Below, one piece after another: positions 1-5,382 of a stretch of DNA of 5,382 bases. Within the stretch, counting starts at the first letter, position 1. Each line of letters begins with the position of its first letter. A program made the position numbers and the translations under genes. The stretch is from an uncultured Anaerolineales bacterium. GTDB lineage: Bacteria; Chloroflexota; Anaerolineae; Anaerolineales; Villigracilaceae. The notes under the pieces were generated by a model, which made no database searches, had not been told where the DNA came from, and saw nothing but the letters and a program-made list of their open reading frames with translations. Location of the stretch: NCBI GenBank assembly GCA_938008865.1, contig CALLJA010000434.1:1-5382 (forward strand), given 5' to 3'.

Positions 1-401
1 ATATCGTCGAGGAAAAAGCCTGGGGCGAGGCGACGCACCTCGTCCACGGGAACCACTTCGGCGGCGATGCCGAGTCCACGCTGGGCGGCGACGTTAGCTT
101 GTAGCGCGGGAGTCTGCTCGGGGCGGACGAGCTGCAAAAATCCAGTTTTGGTGAATTCGCAAGCACCGCCGACGCGGGCCTCCCAGTTGCGGAAATATCC
201 GAATGAGACCCAGGCCAGGTGCGACTCGACCAGCAGGTCGTAGTGCATCCGCACCAGTCCGCTCGAACGGCCCGTGGCGCCCGCCGCGATGAACCGTTTT
301 TCGAGGACGACAGGCCTGACCCCGCGCTCCGCCAGGTGAAAGGCCAGGCTGGCGCCATGCACGCCGCCGCCGATGATGATGACGTCGAATATGTTGGACA
401 T
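1..401 (-). CDS. FAD-dependent oxidoreductase (DAO / sarcosine oxidase beta-like), N-terminal part
   Basis: The minus strand encodes 133 residues from an ATG at 401 and runs off the left edge, so the C-terminal part is missing. The protein opens with a dinucleotide-binding fold: a hydrophobic strand (FDVIIIGGG), the GxGxxG motif at residues 11-16 (GGGVHG), and an acidic residue at the end of the next strand (VVLEK, Glu34) that normally binds the ADP ribose of FAD. Residues 41-54 (GATGRSSGLVRMHY) match the conserved segment after the Rossmann start in the D-amino-acid oxidase / sarcosine oxidase beta / dimethylglycine dehydrogenase group. Members oxidise a secondary or primary amine or an amino acid, passing electrons to oxygen or another acceptor. 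The substrate cannot be read from this fragment. It is transcribed away from the eut genes and may be unrelated or part of wider amine catabolism. No Shine-Dalgarno precedes the ATG; a TATAAT box lies just upstream, suggesting a leaderless mRNA. Confidence 0.88.
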   Translation of the reverse strand, partial: MSNIFDVIIIGGGVHGASLAFHLAERGVRPVVLEKRFIAAGATGRSSGLVRMHYDLLVESHLAWVSFGYFRNWEARVGGACEFTKTGFLQLVRPEQTPALQANVAAQRGLGIAAEVVPVDEVRRLAPGFFLDD

Positions 402-407
402 GCGCCG

Positions 408-413
408 ATTATA
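408..413 (-). promoter_or_regulatory. Putative -10 box for a leaderless oxidoreductase transcript
   Basis: Read on the minus strand the sequence is TATAAT, a perfect -10 hexamer, followed by six bases (CGGCGC) and then the ATG at 401. The expected transcription start falls on or next to the A of the start codon. No purine-rich ribosome site exists between box and ATG. The matching -35 position (about 431-436, TTTTCG on the minus strand) is poor, so the promoter rests mainly on the -10 box. Confidence 0.45.
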
Positions 414-443
414 AGGCACTCCCCCGGTGGCGAAAATTGCCTC

Positions 444-472
444 TTGAATCGCAAAGGCGTTTCCTCTACAAT
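444..472 (+). promoter_or_regulatory. Putative sigma70-type promoter for permease-eut operon
   Basis: A -35 like TTGAAT (444-449) is separated by exactly 17 bases from a -10 like TACAAT (467-472). Transcription would start near 479-480, giving a leader of about 150 bases before the permease. A second, perfect TATAAT lies at 478-483 but has no reasonable -35 at the right distance. The stretch 460-525 is much more AT-rich than the surrounding genes, as expected of a promoter region. Confidence 0.6.
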
Positions 473-480
473 ACTTCTAT

Positions 481-512
481 AATTCTCACAAGAAATTAAG
501 GTTGTGGGAATT
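481..512 (+). promoter_or_regulatory. Inverted repeat over transcription start: possible operator or 5' stem-loop
   Basis: AATTCTCACAA (481-491) is mirrored by TTGTGGGAATT (502-512), with one G-T type mismatch in 11 bp and a 10-base spacer. It begins right at the predicted transcription start and overlaps the second -10-like box. It could be a two-fold operator for a repressor or a stem-loop at the 5' end of the mRNA. The right arm can alternatively pair downstream: GTGGGA (504-509) with TCCCAC (530-535), so two exclusive hairpins are possible. No match to a known riboswitch or to the ANTAR-type twin hexaloop used in Firmicute eut operons is apparent. Confidence 0.4.
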
Positions 513-616
513 CTTTATATTCACAGACATCCCACCGAAACAGGAGGTCGACATCCCCGAATTGCACCCTGGTCCCACCCTGCAAGCCAGACTGTCGTAC
601 GAATCACTCTTGTTTT

Positions 617-622
617 GGAGGA
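617..622 (+). promoter_or_regulatory. Ribosome binding site of the permease
   Basis: GGAGGA lies 9 bases before the ATG at 632, slightly longer than the usual spacing but the best match near this start. A stronger-looking AGGAGGT at 542-548 is too far upstream to serve the permease and has no ATG or GTG at a suitable distance. Confidence 0.6.
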
Positions 623-631
623 TTTCCCTGT

Positions 632-2314
632 ATGGCAACCAAGAAGACGCGCGAAGAACTCATTCAGCAGGATGTGCGCGACCTGCATAAGCTGGGATAC
701 GCCCAGCAATTGTTCCGTGAGATGGGCGGGTTTTCCAATTTCGCCATCTCGTTCTCGATCATCTCGATCCTGACCGGCGCAATGCTGCTGTTCGGCTACG
801 GCCTCAAGTTTGCCGGGCCGATCATCAATACCGTGGGCTGGCCTGTGATCAGCCTCTTCACCCTGGTCATTGCCGCTTCGATGGCGGAGATCGCCTCCTC
901 CTACCCGACGGCAGGCGGCCTGTACTTCTGGGCCTCCAAATTGGGCGGTGTCGGCTGGGGCTGGTGGACAGCCTGGATGAACATGATCGGGCAGATCACC
1001 ATCACGGCGGGCATCAATATCGGCGCGGCCATCTACGGCGTGGGCCTGGTGACGCGCATGTTCGGCCTCGACCCGAACTCGCCCGCCCTGGGCGGCCTCT
1101 TCGGCTGGACCCTGAGCAGTTGGGGTTTCTACATCCTCATCATGGTCCTGATCATGATCCCGCAGGTGCTGATCAACATCTTTGGCATCAAACTGACGGC
1201 CATGCTGAACGACTTCAGCGTGTACTGGCACATCGGCGGCGTGATCATCATCGCCCTGCTGCTGGCCTTCTTCGGAAAGAACCACCAGCCGCTCTCGTTC
1301 GCCATGCAGGCGGTCAACACGGTCAACCCGCTGGACGCCTCCTCGGCCACCTTCGCGGACGGCACCACGGGGCCCGCTCTGGTGTTTGGCACCTGGGTGA
1401 TCAAGTCTCCGTTCTTTGCCATGTTCCCCGCCATGGCCGACCTGTATAAACTGGCTCCCTTCGGCTTCGTGTTCGTGCTGGCCTTCCTGCAGGGCCAGTG
1501 GACCTACACGGGCTACGATGCTTCCGCTCACGTGGCGGAAGAGACCGTCATGGCGCGCCTGAACAGCGCCTGGGGCGTGTTCCTCTCGGTGGCGGTCTCG
1601 GCCGTGGTCGGCTACATCGTGCTGATGGCCTTCACCCTCAACATCCCAGACATCGCCGCCACTGCCAGCGACCCGTACCCCGTGTTGTACATCGCCTACC
1701 AGGGCCTGGCGACCTACTTCGCCAATACCGTGGCGATCATCGTCTTCGGCGGCATGTGGCTGTGCGGGCTTTCGACCGTCACCAGCATGAGCCGCATGTT
1801 CTTTGCCTTCGCGCGCGACGACGGCATGCCATTCTCGCCCGCCTTCCGCGAGATCCACCCGACCCTGCGCACGCCCGTCAAGTCGATCCTGATCACCAGC
1901 ACCCTGGCGATCCTGGTCTGTATGTACTCGGCCGCCTACTTCGTGGTGACCTCCATCTCCACCATTGCGCTGTACGTGGCGTACAACATCCCCGTCTTCC
2001 TGAACGTACGCAATAAGCTGGCTAAGAAGGGCAACTTCACCACGCCCGAGAACGCCCCCTGGAACCTGGGCGCCTGGGGCCCGCTACTGAACATCATCGC
2101 GGTAGTCTACACCGTTTTCATCTGCATCCTGTTCGTGCTGCCCCCGAACGAACTGGTGTTGTGGACGATGCTGCTGTTCATCATCATCCTGTCCATCGCC
2201 TGGTTCGGTTATTCGAGGACCCACTTCAAGGGTCCGAAGGCCGCCGATGAAGCGGAACTGCGCCGCATCGAAGCGGAAATGGCCGCAGCCGTCAAGGGCA
2301 AGGGCGACGATTAG
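632..2314 (+). CDS. APC-superfamily permease, ACT (amino acid/choline transporter)-like; candidate ethanolamine importer
   Basis: This 560-residue integral membrane protein has a soluble N-terminus (about 1-32), around 12 hydrophobic segments and a charged C-terminal tail (about 528-560, rich in Lys, Glu and Ala). Its opening, D-x-LGYAQQL-x-REMGGFSNFAISFSIISILTG (about residues 17-49), then SMAEIASSYPTAGGLYFW (83-100), GWGWWTAWMN (108-117) and WTYTGYDASAHVAEET (290-305), match the ACT branch of the APC superfamily, which includes yeast GABA and choline/ethanolamine permeases and many bacterial homologues. Cells use such proteins for proton- or gradient-driven uptake of amino acids, choline or related amines. 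Its place 74 bases before eutN, on the same strand as eutA and eutB, makes ethanolamine a reasonable substrate, but this is inference. It is not a plain copy of the shorter bacterial EAT or EutH types. Residues about 232-275 look like an extra loop (with FADGTTGPALVFGTW) between transmembrane segments. Confidence 0.88.
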   Translation: MATKKTREELIQQDVRDLHKLGYAQQLFREMGGFSNFAISFSIISILTGAMLLFGYGLKFAGPIINTVGWPVISLFTLVIAASMAEIASSYPTAGGLYFWASKLGGVGWGWWTAWMNMIGQITITAGINIGAAIYGVGLVTRMFGLDPNSPALGGLFGWTLSSWGFYILIMVLIMIPQVLINIFGIKLTAMLNDFSVYWHIGGVIIIALLLAFFGKNHQPLSFAMQAVNTVNPLDASSATFADGTTGPALVFGTWVIKSPFFAMFPAMADLYKLAPFGFVFVLAFLQGQWTYTGYDASAHVAEETVMARLNSAWGVFLSVAVSAVVGYIVLMAFTLNIPDIAATASDPYPVLYIAYQGLATYFANTVAIIVFGGMWLCGLSTVTSMSRMFFAFARDDGMPFSPAFREIHPTLRTPVKSILITSTLAILVCMYSAAYFVVTSISTIALYVAYNIPVFLNVRNKLAKKGNFTTPENAPWNLGAWGPLLNIIAVVYTVFICILFVLPPNELVLWTMLLFIIILSIAWFGYSRTHFKGPKAADEAELRRIEAEMAAAVKGKGDD

Positions 2315-2332
2315 CGCCTGAACTGCACACCG

Positions 2333-2375
2333 CCAGGATGGGTGAATTGAGATAAAATTCACCCATCCTGGTTTT
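2333..2375 (+). terminator. Perfect 16-bp hairpin with short T run (terminator or attenuator) between permease and eutN
   Basis: CCAGGATGGGTGAATT (2333-2348) pairs without a mismatch with AATTCACCCATCCTGG (2356-2371) around a 7-base loop, and is followed by TTTT (2372-2375). This has the form of a Rho-independent terminator, 18 bases after the permease stop. The T run is short and the lower stem is the GC-rich part, so read-through into eutN is likely. The eutN ribosome site starts only a few bases after the T run, so this may act as an attenuator or a 3' stabiliser rather than a complete stop. The loop side contains TAAAAT (2353-2358), a possible -10, but no -35 is visible. Confidence 0.7.
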
Positions 2376-2388
2376 CAACGAGGCACCC

Positions 2389-2679
2389 ATGCGAATCGCA
2401 CTCGTGATCGGTTCGACCATCTCGACCATCAAGGACGCCGCCATCAGCGGGCGCAAACTGCTGATCGTACGCAACACAGACACGGCGGGCAAGGTGACAG
2501 GCGAACCCTACGTGGCGGTGGATACCGTCAGCGCGGGGACGGGCGACCTGGTGCTCGTCACCGACGGCTCCTCGGCCCGCTACACCAGCCAGACGGGCAA
2601 TGCACCCGTCGACGCCGTCATCGTGGGTGTGATCGACTCGCTCGAACTGGGCGGCAAGGTTACTTATCGCAAGGAATAG
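2389..2679 (+). CDS. eutN: EutN/CcmL-family microcompartment vertex protein
   Basis: The protein has 96 residues, the normal length of the EutN/CcmL (Pfam EutN_CcmL) family, whose members form pentamers that cap the vertices of bacterial microcompartment shells. The full family pattern is visible: a first strand with an ALVIGSTISTIKD start (residues 4-16), KLLIV (23-27), VAVDTVSAGTGDLVLV (42-57) with the conserved GTGD turn, DGSSAR (59-64), and PVDAVIVGVID (73-83) followed by a Gly-Gly turn. It aligns along its length with enterobacterial EutN as I remember it. The start is supported by GAGG (2380-2383) five bases before the ATG. It lies between the permease and eutA. No hexameric shell protein (BMC domain) is in the window, so whether a real compartment is made is open. 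EutN family members without shell partners also occur, and then their role is unclear. Confidence 0.93.
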   Translation: MRIALVIGSTISTIKDAAISGRKLLIVRNTDTAGKVTGEPYVAVDTVSAGTGDLVLVTDGSSARYTSQTGNAPVDAVIVGVIDSLELGGKVTYRKE

Positions 2680-2684
2680 GGATG

Positions 2685-2764
2685 CGTTATTGCGAGCTTA
2701 CGGGAAGCAATCTTGCAGAACAGGAGATTGCTTCGGGCGGAAGAACGCCGCCCTCGCAATGACG
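2685..2764 (+). repeat. 80-bp palindromic REP/MITE-like element between eutN and eutA
   Basis: Outer arms CGTTATTGCGAG (2685-2696) and CTCGCAATGACG (2753-2764) are complementary except for one G-T pair. Inside are two further hairpins: GAAGCAATCT (2704-2713) with AGATTGCTTC (2725-2734), perfect 10 bp and 11-base loop, and GGGCGG (2735-2740) with CCGCCC (2748-2753). Together they make a three-way, cloverleaf-like fold. The outer ends (TCATTGCGAG type) and the GAAGCAATCT core resemble a dispersed palindromic repeat seen in many environmental genomes; I recognise the style, not a named family. It fills most of the 93-base eutN-eutA gap and ends 8 bases before the eutA ATG, so it may affect folding of the mRNA at that start. 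Confidence 0.72.
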
Positions 2765-2772
2765 GACTGACT

Positions 2773-4212
2773 ATGAGCGACTCACGCGCCCTCCTCTCCG
2801 TCGGCGTGGATGTGGGGACCACGACCACGCAAATCATCTTTTCGCGCCTCGGCCTGACCGACGTGGCGCGGCCTGGACAGATTCCGCGCATCAACATCTC
2901 CAGCCGCGAAGTGCTGTACCAAAGCCCCATCGTCTTTACCCCGCTCAAAGATTATGAAACCGTGGACGCTGACAGGCTCCACGAGATCGTGCGCCGCGAG
3001 TACGCCGCCGCCAACGTCGACCCGAAGCAGGTCGAGACGGGCGCGGTCATCATCACGGGCGAGACGGCCAAGAAGAAGAACGCCGACGAGATCCTGCGCG
3101 CCCTCTCAGGACTGGCGGGCGAGTTCGTGGTCAGCGTGGCGGGGCCGAACGTGGAGAGCCTCATCGCGGGCAAGGGCGCGGGCGCAGCCCAGTATTCGCA
3201 AGCCCACTACACCTCCGTCACTAATGTGGATATCGGCGGCGGCAGCGCCAACAGCGCCACCTTCCAAAGCGGAAACTTTGTCGGCGCGGCGGCCATGAAC
3301 TATGGCGGACGTATCCTCGAGGTTGAACACACCAGCGGACGGGTGCGTCACATCGCCGACCCAGCCAAGCACATCCTGGCCGATGTCGGAATCCAGCTTG
3401 AGGTCGGGTCCGCACCCACGCTCGAACAGTTACGCCGCTTCACCGACCGCATGGCCGATATGACCCTTGAACTGGTCGAAGGCGCATCCTCGCCGCTGGC
3501 GCAAAAACTGTACCTCACCCCGCCGACGGGCGTCTCGGGGCGCGGCACGGTGCTGATGTTCTCGGGCGGAATCGGGCATTATTATTTCAACCCCATCCAG
3601 ATCAACTCGGTGGCCGACGCCACCCGCCACGATGACGTAGGGCCGCTGCTGGCCGAGTCGCTGCGGCGGCATCCGATGCTGAGCGCCTACGAGGTGGTGC
3701 AGCCCGCCGAGACGCTGCGCGCCACGGTGCTGGGCGCCAGCACCCAAACGGTGACCCTCTCGGGCTCGACGATCTGGGCCGAACGGCAGATCCTGCCGAT
3801 GAAGAACGTGCCCGTCATCCGCCCCATGCTGCCCGCAGACCTGGAGCCTGCTTCCGTTTCCTCGGCCATTTCCGCCGCCGTGCGCCGCTGGGACGTGAAC
3901 CTGGCGACCGACCTGTTCGCAATTGCGCTTGAACTCAACCGTCCTTTGGACTATACTTCGCTTACACAATTGGCGAACGGCTTACGGGAATTCTCGGGCG
4001 CAATGCCCACCGACAGGCCGCTCGTCATTATTATCGAAAGAGACTACGCCCAGGCGTTGGGCCAGACCGTCAAGGGACTCGCGCCGCAGCGTTCCCTGCT
4101 CGTGATCGACCAGGTCGGCCTCTCGGAAGGCGACTACATCGACGTGGGCACCCCGCTGATGGACGGCCGCGTGGTTCCACTGAGTGTCAAGACGTTGATT
4201 TTTTATCATTGA
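2773..4212 (+). CDS. eutA: Ethanolamine ammonia-lyase reactivating factor EutA
   Basis: This 479-residue protein belongs to the actin/Hsp70-like ATPase fold and reactivates ethanolamine ammonia-lyase by ATP-driven removal of damaged cobalamin so that fresh adenosylcobalamin can bind. The phosphate-1 motif is DVGTTTTQ (13-20), phosphate-2 is DIGGGSAN (153-160), and the adenosine-site motif is FSGGIG (263-268). Further EutA landmarks are AVIITGETAKKKNA (91-104), AGPNVESLIAGKGAG (123-137), LSGSTIW (329-335) and the end GDYIDVGTPLMDGRVVPLSV (453-472). Length is close to E. coli EutA (467). The ATG at 2773 is chosen because it leaves the same short spacing to the first ATPase motif as in E. coli; an upstream TTG at 2713 would add 20 residues encoded by the palindromic repeat. 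No good Shine-Dalgarno is seen. A tiny frame ATG-ACG-GAC-TGA (2759-2770) ends two bases before the start and could couple translation, which is speculative. eutB follows 77 bases later. Confidence 0.96.
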   Translation: MSDSRALLSVGVDVGTTTTQIIFSRLGLTDVARPGQIPRINISSREVLYQSPIVFTPLKDYETVDADRLHEIVRREYAAANVDPKQVETGAVIITGETAKKKNADEILRALSGLAGEFVVSVAGPNVESLIAGKGAGAAQYSQAHYTSVTNVDIGGGSANSATFQSGNFVGAAAMNYGGRILEVEHTSGRVRHIADPAKHILADVGIQLEVGSAPTLEQLRRFTDRMADMTLELVEGASSPLAQKLYLTPPTGVSGRGTVLMFSGGIGHYYFNPIQINSVADATRHDDVGPLLAESLRRHPMLSAYEVVQPAETLRATVLGASTQTVTLSGSTIWAERQILPMKNVPVIRPMLPADLEPASVSSAISAAVRRWDVNLATDLFAIALELNRPLDYTSLTQLANGLREFSGAMPTDRPLVIIIERDYAQALGQTVKGLAPQRSLLVIDQVGLSEGDYIDVGTPLMDGRVVPLSVKTLIFYH

Positions 4213-4218
4213 CAGTAG

Positions 4219-4268
4219 GGCGGGATACCATCCCGCCAATATGACAAAACGCGGGATACCATCCCGCG
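4219..4268 (+). repeat. Tandem pair of identical 17-nt palindromes in the eutA-eutB gap
   Basis: GCGGGATACCATCCCGC occurs at 4220-4236 and again at 4251-4267, 31 bases apart start to start. Each is a perfect hairpin with a 3-base ACC loop. One flanking base pair extends each stem to 8 bp: GGCGGGAT/ATCCCGCC (4219-4237) and CGCGGGAT/ATCCCGCG (4250-4268). The spacer (4238-4249) is AT-rich. No T run follows, so these are not typical terminators. They begin 7 bases after the eutA stop and end 9 bases before the eutB ribosome site. Likely roles are a small dispersed repeat, an mRNA-stabilising structure, or paired protein-binding sites. Confidence 0.8.
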
Positions 4269-4277
4269 CCACGCCTC

Positions 4278-4283
4278 AAGGAG
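4278..4283 (+). promoter_or_regulatory. Strong ribosome binding site of eutB
   Basis: AAGGAG is spaced 6 bases from the ATG at 4290, the best Shine-Dalgarno in the window. It fixes the eutB start, which also matches the family N-terminus. The contrast with the weak or absent site of eutA suggests more lyase than reactivase is made. Confidence 0.8.
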
Positions 4284-4289
4284 CACTTC

Positions 4290-5382
4290 ATGCTTCTCCG
4301 CACGAAACTACACGGCAAGACCTACGAATTTCCCGACATCCGCCTCCTGATGGGCAAGGCCAACGAGGAGAAGTCGGGCGATACGCTCGCGGGCGTCGGC
4401 GCGGAAACGGCTGCCGAGCGCGTAGCCGCGCGTCTCGTGCTGGCGGAAGTACCCCTGCGCGTGTTGCGCGAGACCCCCGCCGTACCGTACGACCAGGACG
4501 AGGTCACGCGTGTGATCCAGGACGGCGTGAACGAAGCAGTCTACGCCGAGATCAAGGACATGACCGTCGGCGATTTCCGCGAGTGGATCCTGGCCGACAC
4601 CACCACGCCCGACATGATCCGCCGCATCTCCGACGGCTTGACCGCCGAGATGGTCGCGGGCGTCACCAAGCTCATGTCCAACCTGGACCTGATGTACGCC
4701 GCCAAGAAGATCCCCGTCGTCGCGCACTGCAATAACACTATCGGCGCGCCTGGCACCCTCTCCAGCCGCCTGCAGCCCAACCACCCCACCGATTCGCCCG
4801 AAGGCATCCGCGCCGAGATTTATGAGGGCCTGTCTTACGGCTCGGGCGACTCGGTCATCGGCATCAACCCCGTGGACGACTCGTACGGCTCGGTCTCGCG
4901 CCTGCTCGACATGACCTACGACGTCATCAAGACCTGGAACATCCCCACCCAGAACTGCGTGCTGGCCCACGTCACCACGCAGATGAAATGTATGCAATCG
5001 GGTTCGCCCGTCGGGCTGGTGTTCCAGTCCATTGCGGGCTCGCAGAAGGGCAACGAATCCTTCGGTATCTCGGTCGGCATGTTGGACGAGGCCTACGAAC
5101 TGGCCAGGAAGCACTGCTTCCCCAAGGGCCCGAACTTTATGTACTTCGAAACAGGCCAGGGGTCCGCGCTTTCAGCCGAGGCCCACAACGGCTGGGACCA
5201 GCTCACGCTCGAGGCCCGCAACTACGGCCTGGCCAAGCGCTGGCATCCCTTCCAGGTCAACACCGTGGTCGGCTTCATCGGCCCCGAATACCTGTACGAC
5301 GCCCGCCAGATTCAGCGCGCGGGACTCGAAGACCACTTCATGGGCAAGCTGACGGGCATCCCGATGGGCGTCGATGCCTGCT
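4290..5382 (+). CDS. eutB: Ethanolamine ammonia-lyase large (alpha) subunit EutB, C-terminus cut by window edge
   Basis: 364 residues are present of about 453 in the E. coli enzyme; no stop occurs before the right edge. EutB forms the TIM-barrel that binds ethanolamine and, with EutC, holds adenosylcobalamin while ethanolamine is converted to acetaldehyde and ammonia by a radical route. The sequence aligns without gaps to enterobacterial EutB as I recall it, so the known active-site positions can be read by number: Arg160 and Gln162 (SSRLQPN), Asn193 (GINPV), Phe258 (ESFGI), Glu287 (MYFETGQGSALSA) and Asp362 (MGVDAC). All are present. Other long conserved blocks are QNCVLAHVTTQ (221-231), LVFQSIAGSQKG (243-254), and VNTVVGFIGPEYLYDARQ (323-340) continuing into AGLEDHFMGKL. 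Every visible catalytic residue is intact, so the enzyme is predicted active. eutC is expected just downstream but is outside the window. Confidence 0.97.
   Translation, partial: MLLRTKLHGKTYEFPDIRLLMGKANEEKSGDTLAGVGAETAAERVAARLVLAEVPLRVLRETPAVPYDQDEVTRVIQDGVNEAVYAEIKDMTVGDFREWILADTTTPDMIRRISDGLTAEMVAGVTKLMSNLDLMYAAKKIPVVAHCNNTIGAPGTLSSRLQPNHPTDSPEGIRAEIYEGLSYGSGDSVIGINPVDDSYGSVSRLLDMTYDVIKTWNIPTQNCVLAHVTTQMKCMQSGSPVGLVFQSIAGSQKGNESFGISVGMLDEAYELARKHCFPKGPNFMYFETGQGSALSAEAHNGWDQLTLEARNYGLAKRWHPFQVNTVVGFIGPEYLYDARQIQRAGLEDHFMGKLTGIPMGVDAC

Noticed and set aside
402..631. Cobalamin riboswitch upstream of the permease
   Set aside because: A B12-dependent pathway made this worth checking, but I see no convincing B12-box core, and the space between the predicted start (about 480) and the gene is short for the full fold. 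A covariance search would settle it.
504..773. Small open frame starting in the permease leader and overlapping its 5' end
   Set aside because: It begins with GTG without a ribosome site, has no recognisable features, and runs out of frame through the clearly real permease start.
521..1858. A 445-codon open frame on the minus strand under the permease
   Set aside because: Its product is dominated by His, Asp, Gly, Arg and Gln without any recognisable domain, as expected from the complement of a GC-rich membrane-protein gene. The plus-strand permease has full family motifs over the same stretch.
2713..2772. A 20-residue N-terminal extension of EutA from a TTG start
   Set aside because: The extra residues are encoded by the palindromic repeat and have no counterpart in EutA. 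The ATG at 2773 leaves the usual spacing to the first ATPase motif.
4219..4268. CRISPR array
   Set aside because: Only two repeat units are present, with a 14-base spacer, and each is a self-complementary 17-mer. Real arrays have longer repeats and spacers.
4308..5114. A 268-codon open frame on the minus strand under eutB
   Set aside because: It is the shadow of eutB, whose conserved blocks and catalytic residues cover the same bases on the plus strand. No ribosome site or domain supports the antisense frame.

Overview
The window is a GC-rich bacterial segment carrying the left part of an ethanolamine-utilisation (eut) gene cluster. On the plus strand the order is an APC-family permease, eutN (microcompartment vertex-type protein), eutA (reactivase of ethanolamine ammonia-lyase) and eutB (large subunit of ethanolamine ammonia-lyase, cut by the right edge). 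On the minus strand, at the left edge, lies the N-terminal third or so of a divergently transcribed FAD-dependent amine/amino-acid oxidoreductase. Nothing in the window fixes the species. The composition, the ACT-type permease and the style of the small palindromic repeats between genes fit an environmental Chloroflexota (Anaerolineae-like) genome, but this is a low-confidence inference from general familiarity.

Layout: 1-401 minus, partial oxidoreductase, apparently with a leaderless start. 402-631, divergent control region with a good sigma70-type promoter (TTGAAT, 17 bases, TACAAT), an inverted repeat over the predicted transcription start, and a leader of about 150 bases. 632-2314, permease. 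2315-2388, perfect 16-bp hairpin followed by TTTT. 2389-2679, eutN. 2680-2772, an 80-bp palindromic REP/MITE-like element. 2773-4212, eutA. 4213-4289, two identical 17-nt palindromes. 4290 to the end, eutB.

How the genes fit together: the permease would bring in ethanolamine (or a related amine or amino acid). EutB, with EutC expected just downstream, splits ethanolamine into acetaldehyde and ammonia using adenosylcobalamin. EutA exchanges damaged cofactor on the lyase in an ATP-dependent way. EutN suggests a shell or a shell remnant, but no hexameric shell protein lies in the window. Every gap between the co-directional genes contains a strong hairpin, so transcript level or stability may differ between segments. 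Known biology accounts for the genes. The least explained parts are the non-coding structures, the lone EutN, and the unusual permease partner.
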